Shown one piece after another: positions 55,350 through 62,603 of a DNA stretch of 64,000 nucleotides. The stretch lies in assembly GCF_031195445.1 (NCBI RefSeq), contig NZ_CP133480.1, positions 2,844,501 to 2,908,500 of the forward strand. Direction: 5' to 3'. The position numbers were made by a program, and so were the translations under genes. Position 1 is the first letter of the stretch. Each line of letters starts with the position of its first letter. The notes beneath the pieces are model-generated. The model saw only the letters and a list, made by a program, of their open reading frames with translations. It was not told the origin of the DNA and did not search any database. The stretch comes from Acuticoccus sp. MNP-M23. Its GTDB lineage: Bacteria; Pseudomonadota; Alphaproteobacteria; Rhizobiales; Amorphaceae.

Positions 55350-56357
55350 ATGATCCCTTATTCGGTGCTCGACCTTTCGCCGATTCCCGAAGGCGGCACG
55401 GCCGGCGATGCGCTGGCCAACTCCGTTGCGCTGGCCCGCCATGCGGAAGGCGAGGGGTTCAACCGCTACTGGCTTGCCGAACACCACAACATGCCGGGCA
55501 TTGCCAGTGCCGCAACCGCGGTGGTCATCGGCCAGATTGCCGCCCACACCAGCACGATCCGTGTCGGCTCCGGCGGCATCATGCTGCCCAACCACGCGCC
55601 GTTGATGGTGGCCGAGCAGTTCGGCACGCTGGCAACGCTGTTTCCGGGCCGGATCGACCTTGGCCTCGGCCGCGCCCCCGGCACCGACATGAACACCGCC
55701 CGTGCGCTCCGCCGCGCCATGGACAATTCCGACAATTTTCCGCAGGACGTGACTGAGCTTCTCGGCTACCTGGAGCCGGCCGACCCGCGCGCCCGCGTGC
55801 TCGCCATTCCGGGTGTCGGCACCAAGGTGCCGGTGTGGATCCTCGGGTCGAGCACGTTCGGCGCGCAGCTGGCGGCGCTTCTGGGGCTGCCTTACGCGTT
55901 CGCCTCGCACTTCGCGCCGGCTTCGCTGGGGGAGGCTCTGGCCACCTACAGGCAGAATTTCCGACCGTCGCCGTGGCGGGACACGCCTTATTTCATGCTC
56001 GCCGTCAACGTGTTCGGCGGGGCGGACGACGCCGAGGGGCGCTACCTCATGTCGTCCATGCAGCAGGCATTCTCCAACCTGCGCACCGGGCAGCCGGGGC
56101 CGCTGCCAAAGCCGGTGGACGACGTTGATGCGGTGATCGACCGGCGGATGCGCGCGGCCGTCAACGAGGCGCTTTCGGTCTCCGCGGTTGGCGGGCCGGA
56201 GAGTGTGCGCACGGCTCTGGGCGCACTGGTGAACCGCTATGAGCCGGACGAGGTGATCATCACCGGGCAGATCCACGATCCCGCCGCACGGCAGCGTTCA
56301 TTCTCCATCGCGGCCGATGCGATGCGCACGCTTGGCCAAGCGCGCGCTGCGGCCTGA
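55350..56357 (+). CDS. LLM-class flavin-dependent oxidoreductase
   Basis: A 335-residue luciferase-like TIM-barrel flavoprotein. It starts [20 protein letters not shown], then [20 protein letters not shown] (the AEHH motif typical of the bacterial YhbW/CmnM-like group), [20 protein letters not shown], and [20 protein letters not shown]. The usual reaction is FMN-dependent mono-oxygenation or reduction; substrate unknown. The ATG at 55350 has GGAG upstream and fits the conserved first strand. It converges with the racemase gene (3-base gap between ends). Confidence 0.92.
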   Translation: MIPYSVLDLSPIPEGGTAGDALANSVALARHAEGEGFNRYWLAEHHNMPGIASAATAVVIGQIAAHTSTIRVGSGGIMLPNHAPLMVAEQFGTLATLFPGRIDLGLGRAPGTDMNTARALRRAMDNSDNFPQDVTELLGYLEPADPRARVLAIPGVGTKVPVWILGSSTFGAQLAALLGLPYAFASHFAPASLGEALATYRQNFRPSPWRDTPYFMLAVNVFGGADDAEGRYLMSSMQQAFSNLRTGQPGPLPKPVDDVDAVIDRRMRAAVNEALSVSAVGGPESVRTALGALVNRYEPDEVIITGQIHDPAARQRSFSIAADAMRTLGQARAAA

Positions 56358-56360
56358 TTT

Positions 56361-57059
56361 CTACTTCTGGCGCGGGAAGGCGTAGGCGCCGGCCTTGCTG
56401 GTCTTGAGGCCGAGACCGGCAAGGGCCTCGGCCATTTTGGTGGCGGCAATCACGCCGTCGATGACCGGAACGCCGGCCTCTTCTGTGAGTGCTGCGGCAA
56501 GGTCGGCCATGCCGGCGCAGCCGAGGATCACGGCCTCTGCGCCATCCTCCGCCACGGACTTCAGCACTTCGGCGCGGACCTTCTGCGCGGCCGCATCGCC
56601 TTCGTCTTCCAGCGCCAGGACGGGAATTTCCGCCGACCGCACCCGGCGGCAGCGGCGACCCATGCCGTAGTGGTCCGCCAGATCCTCGATGATGGGGATC
56701 GCACGGGGGAGGGTTGTCACCACCGAGAAGCGGGCGGCGAGAATGGACGCGGTCATCATTGCCGCTTCGCAGATGCCGATGACCGGACGGTCGGTGACTT
56801 CGCGGCAGGCATTGAGGCCCGGGTCGTCGAAGCAGGCGACGACGAACGCGTCGGCGCCGGCCTCGGTCCCATTACGGATCTCGTCCAGCAGCGGCGGGAC
56901 CGATACCGCTTCGTCGGCAAAACCTTCGATGGAGGCCGGCGTGCCCGAGGGGTTGGTCGCAATGATTTGAGTGCCGGGGCTGGCGATGCCGCGGGCTGCG
57001 GCCGCGATCTTGTCCGTCATCGAGGCGGTCGAGTTGGGGTTGATGATGTGGATCTTCAT
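56361..57059 (-). CDS. Aspartate/glutamate/hydantoin racemase family protein
   Basis: A 232-residue cytosolic racemase-type protein. It starts MKIHIINPNSTASMTDKIA, the hydantoin-racemase hallmark INPN(S/T), has a first catalytic-type Cys in DAFVVACFDDPGLNACRE near 75, and a second in AVILGCAGMADLAAAL near 188. Both Cys are needed for the two-base mechanism, and both are present. It could racemise hydantoins, Asp/Glu or related amino acids, or isomerise maleate. The ATG overlaps the upstream permease stop (ATGA), so it is the last gene of the importer operon starting at 61517. Confidence 0.9.
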   Translation of the reverse strand: MKIHIINPNSTASMTDKIAAAARGIASPGTQIIATNPSGTPASIEGFADEAVSVPPLLDEIRNGTEAGADAFVVACFDDPGLNACREVTDRPVIGICEAAMMTASILAARFSVVTTLPRAIPIIEDLADHYGMGRRCRRVRSAEIPVLALEDEGDAAAQKVRAEVLKSVAEDGAEAVILGCAGMADLAAALTEEAGVPVIDGVIAATKMAEALAGLGLKTSKAGAYAFPRQK

Positions 57060-57895
57060 GCCTTGCCTGCGTCCGAGCCATGGCGCTGCTGCCGCCGGCG
57101 AATGATTACGAAGGCCGCAATGGTAATGCCGATCACCAGAAACGACAGGCCCGTGGTGAGGGTGCCCAGCGCATAGATGACCGGGGTGGTGGTATTGGTC
57201 TGCATCGCCTGAAGCTCGAGCGGCAGCGTGTTGACCGCGCCGATGGCCTGTGACGAGCGCGCCAGCTCATCGTAGGAGAGGGTGAAGCCGAAAAGAGCGA
57301 TGCCGATCAGCGACGGCAGGATGATCGGCACCACCACAAAGCGGATCGTCTGCCAGGGGCTCGCGCCCTGGTCCCGCGCGGCTTCCTCGAACGAGCGGTC
57401 GAACCGGTTGAACACGGCGAACATGATGAGGAGCCCGAACGGCAGCGTCCACGTGAGATGTGCGCCGACGCCGGAGCTGTACCAGTGGCGCTGAATGCCG
57501 GCGAGCTCGAACCCCGCGCCAATGCCGAGCGACACCACCACGGACGGCATCACGAGGCTGGCGATCGCCACATACAAAAGCACCGTGCTGCCGATGAAGC
57601 GGCGGCGATAGGCCAGCCCCGCGATGAACGAGATGATGACGGTGGAGATCATCACGATGACGCCGAGGCCGAACGAACGCCGGAATGCGCCCCAGATGTC
57701 GCCGATGGACTGCGGGCCGAACAGTTCGGCGAACCAGTGCAGCGAGACGCCGCGCATGGGGAAGGTCAGCCCGCCCTCCGGCCCCTGGAACGACAGGAGC
57801 ACGATGGTCGCGATGGGGGCGTAGAGGAACAGGACGAAGAGGATGAAGATTGCCCACATCAGCGCCTTGTAGGGCGGGCCTTCGGTGCTTCTCAT
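57056..57895 (-). CDS. ABC transporter permease (PotC type)
   Basis: A 279-residue permease with six helices, FLYAPIATIVLLSFQGPEGG near the first, LHWFAELFGPQSIGDIWGAF and the EAA loop FEEAARDQGASPWQTIRFVV near 195. This is the PotC/YdcV-like layout of polyamine or opine importers. The ATG at 57895 has GGGAGG upstream. Its stop overlaps the racemase start. About 250 bases with long hairpins separate it from the upstream permease gene. Confidence 0.93.
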   Translation of the reverse strand: MRSTEGPPYKALMWAIFILFVLFLYAPIATIVLLSFQGPEGGLTFPMRGVSLHWFAELFGPQSIGDIWGAFRRSFGLGVIVMISTVIISFIAGLAYRRRFIGSTVLLYVAIASLVMPSVVVSLGIGAGFELAGIQRHWYSSGVGAHLTWTLPFGLLIMFAVFNRFDRSFEEAARDQGASPWQTIRFVVVPIILPSLIGIALFGFTLSYDELARSSQAIGAVNTLPLELQAMQTNTTTPVIYALGTLTTGLSFLVIGITIAAFVIIRRRQQRHGSDAGKA

Positions 57896-57962
57896 GGGCG
57901 CCTCCCTTTGGCTTGGCGGTTGCTGGGGGCCGTGCCTTGAAGCGCCCTCTTCATACAAGTCT

Positions 57963-58088
57963 CCCGCGGAGCGGGGCGAGCCTCAAGGCACGCTTCGCTC
58001 TCCGGCCTTGACCCTCGCCCCACTCCGCGGGTTGCGGGAGGGGTCGGCTCCGCCGGAATGTCGCCAGGCGAAGACACGCCTCCGGCGG
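57963..58088. repeat. Two long hairpins between the importer permease genes
   Basis: Arms CCCGCGGAGCGGGGCGAG (57963-57980) and 58014-58031 pair with one mismatch; inside, TCAAGGC (57983-57989) pairs with GCCTTGA (58005-58011). A second stem has CCGCCGGA (58050-58057) with TCCGGCGG (58081-58088) plus inner AGGCG/CGCC. This resembles dispersed palindromic intergenic elements of Hyphomicrobiales, in an operon gap. Confidence 0.7.
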
Positions 58089-58144
58089 GTCTTCCACCGG
58101 AATATAAAGGGGGGGCGTTGTGAGGGCGGGGGGATACCTGCACG

Positions 58145-59008
58145 TCAAAGCTCCTTGCGGATGTCGACGATGCGGATCAGCGCGATGATCATCAGGATCG
58201 TGATGCCGAGGAGGACGACGGCGTTGGCAGCCGCCGGCGGGAACTGGAGATAGGAAAGTTCGGTCTGGATGCTCTTGCCGATGGACGGGATCTGCCCGCC
58301 ACCCAGAACCGAGACGGTGATGAAGTCGCCCATCACGATGGCGACCACGAAGATCGAGCCGATGGCGATGCCGGGCTTGGTGAGCGGCAGGACGACGTTC
58401 CACAGGATCTGAAGGCTCGACGCGCCCTGGTCCTTGGCCGCCTCGATCAAGGATTTGTCGATCCGGGCCATGGAGTTGAAGATCGGCACGATCATGAACA
58501 GCGTGTAGAGGTGGACGTAGCCGAGGATCACCGCGAACTCGGAGAAAAGCAGCCACTCCTGCGGCTCGTCGACGATGCCGAGCGACATCAGCGCCTGGTT
58601 GATGAGGCCGTTGCGCCCCAGGAACGGGATCCACGAGATCATGCGGATCACGTTCGAGGTCCAGAACGGGATCGTGCAGATCAGGAAGCAGACGAGCTGC
58701 GTCGGCACGCTCTTGAGGTAAAACGCCAGGAAATGCGCGATGGTAAAGCCGATCACCAGGGTCAGCGCCCAGGTGATGAGGCAGAATTTGAAGGTGGCGG
58801 CATAGGTCCGGTACGTGGTCGGCGAGGAGAACACGTCCTCGTAGTTGAACGTCACGAAGTCCGGAATGAGGATGTCGTAGGTCTGGTAGTCGAAGAACGA
58901 GACCACCACCACGAGACAGATCGGCAGGATGAAGAAAACCGCGAAGACCGCAGCTATCGGGAGCGCCTGAAAATAGGCGACGGCGCGGGAGGGAAGGGAA
59001 CGGGCCAT
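58145..59008 (-). CDS. ABC transporter permease (PotB type)
   Basis: A 287-residue inner-membrane permease with six helices: LPIAAVFAVFFILPICLVVV at the start, FDYQTYDILIPDFVTFNYED, then TIPFWTSNVIRMISWIPFLG typical of PotB, and the EAA loop SLIEAAKDQGASSLQILWNV near 190. The first ATG with an AGGA box is at 59008; an ATG 17 bases upstream is out of this pattern or extends by six residues (MSCQDP). It follows the binding-protein gene by 83 bases. Confidence 0.92.
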   Translation of the reverse strand: MARSLPSRAVAYFQALPIAAVFAVFFILPICLVVVVSFFDYQTYDILIPDFVTFNYEDVFSSPTTYRTYAATFKFCLITWALTLVIGFTIAHFLAFYLKSVPTQLVCFLICTIPFWTSNVIRMISWIPFLGRNGLINQALMSLGIVDEPQEWLLFSEFAVILGYVHLYTLFMIVPIFNSMARIDKSLIEAAKDQGASSLQILWNVVLPLTKPGIAIGSIFVVAIVMGDFITVSVLGGGQIPSIGKSIQTELSYLQFPPAAANAVVLLGITILMIIALIRIVDIRKEL

Positions 59009-59091
59009 AGGATCCTGGCAGCTCATGGACTGGGCCGCGCAGGATGCGCGGCCCGTGTTGGTTCTGGTAACCCGCGGCGCGCGGGCCGGCG

Positions 59092-60378
59092 CTAGGCTGC
59101 GATGAAGTCGTTCCAGCGGCGGACCATGTAGCGGTCTTCGTCCATCACCGCGTTCCAGCACGCAACCGCGCCCATGCGCTTGACGAACGAGCCGCCGTCG
59201 CGCACTTCGCCGACTTCGCCGAGCTCCTGGCCGGTGGGAGAGACGATCGGCGCCGTGGCGGCCTTGCCTTCCATCCAGTAGTTCCACTCGTTCTCGGACA
59301 TGTTCTCTTTCGCCGTGTCCAGCACCGCGGTGTAGTAGCCCTGACGGTTGAGGAACGCGCCGACCCAGCCGGACAGATACCAGTTGATGAAGTCGTACGC
59401 TGCATCGCGCGTCTTGCCGTCGACGTGCGCCGGCACCGTGAGGCCCGAGGCCCAGGCGCGATAACCCTCTTTCAGCGGCTGGTAGATGCAGGGGATGCCC
59501 TGCGACTTCACGGCCGTCACCGCCGGCGACCACATGGACTGGATGACCACTTCGCCGGACGCCATCAGGTTGACGCTCTCGTTGAAGTCCTTCCAGAAGG
59601 CGCGGAACTGGCCGGCCTTCTTGGCTTCGGTCATGAGAGCGATGGTCTTGTCGATCTCTTCCTTGGTCATGTTGCCCTTGTCACCGTAGGTGACTTCGCC
59701 CATCGCCTCGGCGACCATCGCTGCATCCATGATGCCGATGGATGGCACGTTGAGGATCGAGGCCTTGCCCTTGAACTCGGGGTTCAGAAGCTCGGCCCAG
59801 CTCGTGATCGGACGGCCGATGAGGTCGGGCCGGATGCCCAGCGTGTCGGCGTTGTAGACGGTGGGGATCGCGGTCATGAAGCCGGTTTCGCCGTCAGCGA
59901 ATGACTTGCCGCCTTGCTCTTCGAGGAAGCCCACCTCGTAGGGGTCGGTGCCCTGGTCGGTCATCTTCGAGCCGTCGGGCATTTCGCCCTTGGTGAAGAT
60001 CGGGACGATCTGGTCGTAATATTTGATCTTGGAGGTATCCATGCCGAGGATGGTGCCGGCGGGGATGATCTTCTTCAGCATCCAGTATTCGGCGTCGAGG
60101 AGATCGAATGAGGTCGGCTGCGTCACGGCGCGGCGGACGACGTCATCGGACGTCAGCGTCGTGTACTCGATGTTGATGCCGAGGTCTTCCTTCGCCTTCT
60201 CGGCAATCTCGTTGTAGGCGTTCACGCCGGTGCCGGCGAGGCGGAGCGTGACGGCATCCTGCGCGTGGACCGCCGGTGCGAACAGCGCCGAGCCGGTGGT
60301 GGCGACGGTGCCGGCTGCAATGGCCGTGGTCTTGAGGAACGCGCGGCGGTCGAGGCCGGACTTGATGGGGTTCGTCAT
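59092..60378 (-). CDS. Extracellular solute-binding protein (PotD-like) of polyamine-type importer
   Basis: A 428-residue periplasmic binding protein. Tat signal LDRRAFLKTTAIAAGTVAT then APAVHAQDAVTLRLAGTG. Domain landmarks: FDLLDAEYWMLKKIIPAGTI, FMTAIPTVYNADTLGIRPDL, EFKGKASILNVPSIGIMDAA, VNLMASGEVVIQSMWSPAVT and AYDFINWYLSGWVGAFLNRQ, in the order of PotD/PotF-type proteins. Several members of this group bind opines or amino-acid derivatives, and the racemase gene in the operon points that way. ATG at 60378 with GGAGC upstream. Confidence 0.91.
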   Translation of the reverse strand: MTNPIKSGLDRRAFLKTTAIAAGTVATTGSALFAPAVHAQDAVTLRLAGTGVNAYNEIAEKAKEDLGINIEYTTLTSDDVVRRAVTQPTSFDLLDAEYWMLKKIIPAGTILGMDTSKIKYYDQIVPIFTKGEMPDGSKMTDQGTDPYEVGFLEEQGGKSFADGETGFMTAIPTVYNADTLGIRPDLIGRPITSWAELLNPEFKGKASILNVPSIGIMDAAMVAEAMGEVTYGDKGNMTKEEIDKTIALMTEAKKAGQFRAFWKDFNESVNLMASGEVVIQSMWSPAVTAVKSQGIPCIYQPLKEGYRAWASGLTVPAHVDGKTRDAAYDFINWYLSGWVGAFLNRQGYYTAVLDTAKENMSENEWNYWMEGKAATAPIVSPTGQELGEVGEVRDGGSFVKRMGAVACWNAVMDEDRYMVRRWNDFIAA

Positions 60379-60413
60379 CGGTTTGCTCCTGTTTTGTGCG
60401 TATTGATTAATTG

Positions 60414-61517
60414 TCAGGCAGATGTGGCGGAGAGCAGATGCCCTTCGGCGATCGGCCATGTGAGGTGCGCAGCCTCGCCCTCCGACAGCGGCGCAGCGTC
60501 GAAAATGGTGTCGGGCATGGTCACCAGCACCTGCTCCTCGGCGCCGGTGTCGACGCGGACTTCCACAAAGCTGCCCTGGTACTGGATGGACGCGATGTGG
60601 CCCGACAGGGCGTTGTCCTCGGCCGGCGTGCTTGCCGGGTGGAGGGTGATGTGGTCGGCCCTGACCGCAATGGCGACAGGATCGCCAGCGGTGGGAGCCT
60701 TGGCCGCGGCGGCGGTGGCGGCATGGCCCGCGGCGCCGAGATCGGCACGGATCACGCCGTCATCGACCCCGGCAACGCGGCCTTCCAGCACGTTGTGCCC
60801 GCCGATGAAACGGGCGACGAACGGCGTGCGCGGGCGCGAAAACACCTCGCGCGCGGTGCCGGCCTGCTCGATCCGGCCGTCGTTCATCACCACCACCAGA
60901 TCGGCCAGCGCCATGGCCTCTTCCTGACTGTGGGTGACGTGGATGAAGGTGATGCCGAAATCCTGCTGCAGCCGCTTCAGCTCGCCCCGCATCTTCACGC
61001 GCAGGAACGGGTCCAATGCGGAGAGCGGCTCGTCGAGGAGGAGGATCGAGGGTTCGGTGACGAGGGCACGGGCGAGCGCGATCCGCTGCTGCTGGCCGCC
61101 GGAGAGCTGCGCCGGGCGGCGCGCGCCGTAGGGAGCCATCTGGACGAGGTCCAGAAGCTCGTCGGCCTTCGCCTCGCGCGCAGCCTTGTCGACGCCCTTC
61201 ATCTTTAGCGAGAAGGCGACGTTTTCGCGGGTGGAGAGGTGCGGAAACAGCGCATAATTCTGGAACATCATCGACGTGTTGCGCTTGGCCGGCGCGACGT
61301 TGGAGATGTTGGTGGTGCCAAGCACGATATCGCCGCCCGACACGCTCTCGTGACCGGCGATCATCCGCAACGTCGACGTCTTGCCGCAGCCGGACGGGCC
61401 GAGCAGGCACGCATAGGTGCCCGCCGGAACCTTGAGGTTGATGGCATCCACCGCGACGGTGTCGCCATAGGTTTTGGTGAGCGCAACAAGTTCGAGCGGC
61501 AGGGCGGTGGCGGGCAT
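60414..61517 (-). CDS. ABC transporter ATPase (PotA-like) of polyamine-type importer
   Basis: A 367-residue ATPase: Walker A LLGPSGCGKTSTLRMIAG near 43, Q-loop MMFQNYALFPHLSTRENVAF, signature QLSGGQQQRIALARALV, Walker B ILLLDEPLSALDPFLR and switch His in VTHSQEEAMALAD. A C-terminal TOBE domain follows (VAIAVRADHITLHPAS, then YQGSFVEVRVDTGAEEQVLV). First gene of the importer operon; it is followed by the binding protein after 35 bases. The ATG at 61517 is chosen by homology; the ribosome site is weak. Confidence 0.94.
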   Translation of the reverse strand: MPATALPLELVALTKTYGDTVAVDAINLKVPAGTYACLLGPSGCGKTSTLRMIAGHESVSGGDIVLGTTNISNVAPAKRNTSMMFQNYALFPHLSTRENVAFSLKMKGVDKAAREAKADELLDLVQMAPYGARRPAQLSGGQQQRIALARALVTEPSILLLDEPLSALDPFLRVKMRGELKRLQQDFGITFIHVTHSQEEAMALADLVVVMNDGRIEQAGTAREVFSRPRTPFVARFIGGHNVLEGRVAGVDDGVIRADLGAAGHAATAAAAKAPTAGDPVAIAVRADHITLHPASTPAEDNALSGHIASIQYQGSFVEVRVDTGAEEQVLVTMPDTIFDAAPLSEGEAAHLTWPIAEGHLLSATSA

Positions 61518-61780
61518 CGGGCATCCAGAAGGCGTTGCAATCACGCGAGGTGTCCACAACCTGACAGCAAGCCACGTGCCAGAGGACAACTGCGCATGTT
61601 GCTGCCATCGGAGCGCCGCCGGTGAAACGGGTCAAGCCGTTTGTGCGGGGGCGATTGCTCACGGGGCGTGAAGGCAGCAGCCCGCTTTGCCGCCGCGCCT
61701 GACCGTATCGAGCGGCACAGTGGGACAATCAGCTGCGGTTCGCCGGGTGCGCGTCGCATCCCCTGCGGCTGGCGTTCCGG

Positions 61781-62422
61781 CTAGAAAACTCCTGCGAGCG
61801 CCGGCACCACCCACACCACGAAGGCCACTGCGGCAACCGTTGTGGCGGCAAGCGCAATCAACGCAAGAAGGCCGTCGCGGGCGAGAAGCGACAGCGCAAA
61901 CAGCGTGATGATCAGCGCTGTGGTGGTGGCGGTGAAGGGCAGGAATTCCAGCGGCGGCATGGTTGCGGCCAGCACCGCGCACACCAGCGCCACCAGTGCG
62001 AAGGTGACGCGGTTGATGACGAAGCCGAAGCGGGGGCGGACCACCTTGTCGATGTTGCGGACCACGGGTCTGACCGTCTCCATGGCACGGTCGAGCCGCG
62101 CGCGCCCGATCCGTGCACGCAAGATCCACCGGGGAAGCCAGATGGTACGCCGGCCCGAGAGATATTGCAGGCAGATCAGGATGATGATGATGGCTGCGGT
62201 GGTCGGCACCCCTGGAATGCCGCTGATGGGGGTGACCACAAGCAGGCTCGGCGCCAGCAACAGGGCGCCGAACGAGCGGGTGCCGATCCGCTCCAGAATG
62301 TCGTTGACCGACACCTGCGCACCGCTGCCAGAATCCGAAATCACGTCCATCAGGTCCTGGAGCCCCATGGGCTGCGGGTTGGACTCGGCGGGGGCCGTGG
62401 TGTGGGGCGCGGGTCTCGTCAT
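61781..62422 (-). CDS. exoD: ExoD family exopolysaccharide-related membrane protein
   Basis: A 213-residue protein with the ExoD pattern: a cytosolic start LMDVISDSGSGAQVSVNDIL, ERIGTRSFGALLLAPSLLVV, PISGIPGVPTTAAIIIILI, LPRWILRARIGRARLDRAM and several C-terminal helices (LVALVCAVLAATMPPLEFLP, then ALIITLFALSLLARDG). ExoD was linked to exopolysaccharide production and alkali tolerance in Rhizobium; the mechanism is not known. The ATG at 62422 gives a Pro/Thr-rich tail of about 20 residues. Separated by 181 bases from the Arg/Gly-rich gene. Confidence 0.9.
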   Translation of the reverse strand: MTRPAPHTTAPAESNPQPMGLQDLMDVISDSGSGAQVSVNDILERIGTRSFGALLLAPSLLVVTPISGIPGVPTTAAIIIILICLQYLSGRRTIWLPRWILRARIGRARLDRAMETVRPVVRNIDKVVRPRFGFVINRVTFALVALVCAVLAATMPPLEFLPFTATTTALIITLFALSLLARDGLLALIALAATTVAAVAFVVWVVPALAGVF

Positions 62423-62603
62423 GGCTGTGAAACGGTGTGGCGGGAGGCATGTTCCCTCCGCGACACTATTGCATTGCGAAAAACGAGGCCCGGTTGGGGG
62501 AACGGCCTGGATGCTGCCTTGCCGCCGGTCAGCCAGAGCGGGCTGACAGCCTGGGCGAAGGGCCGCGGCACGATCCGGTGCGCGACCGTCCGGTCAGGCC
62601 GGT

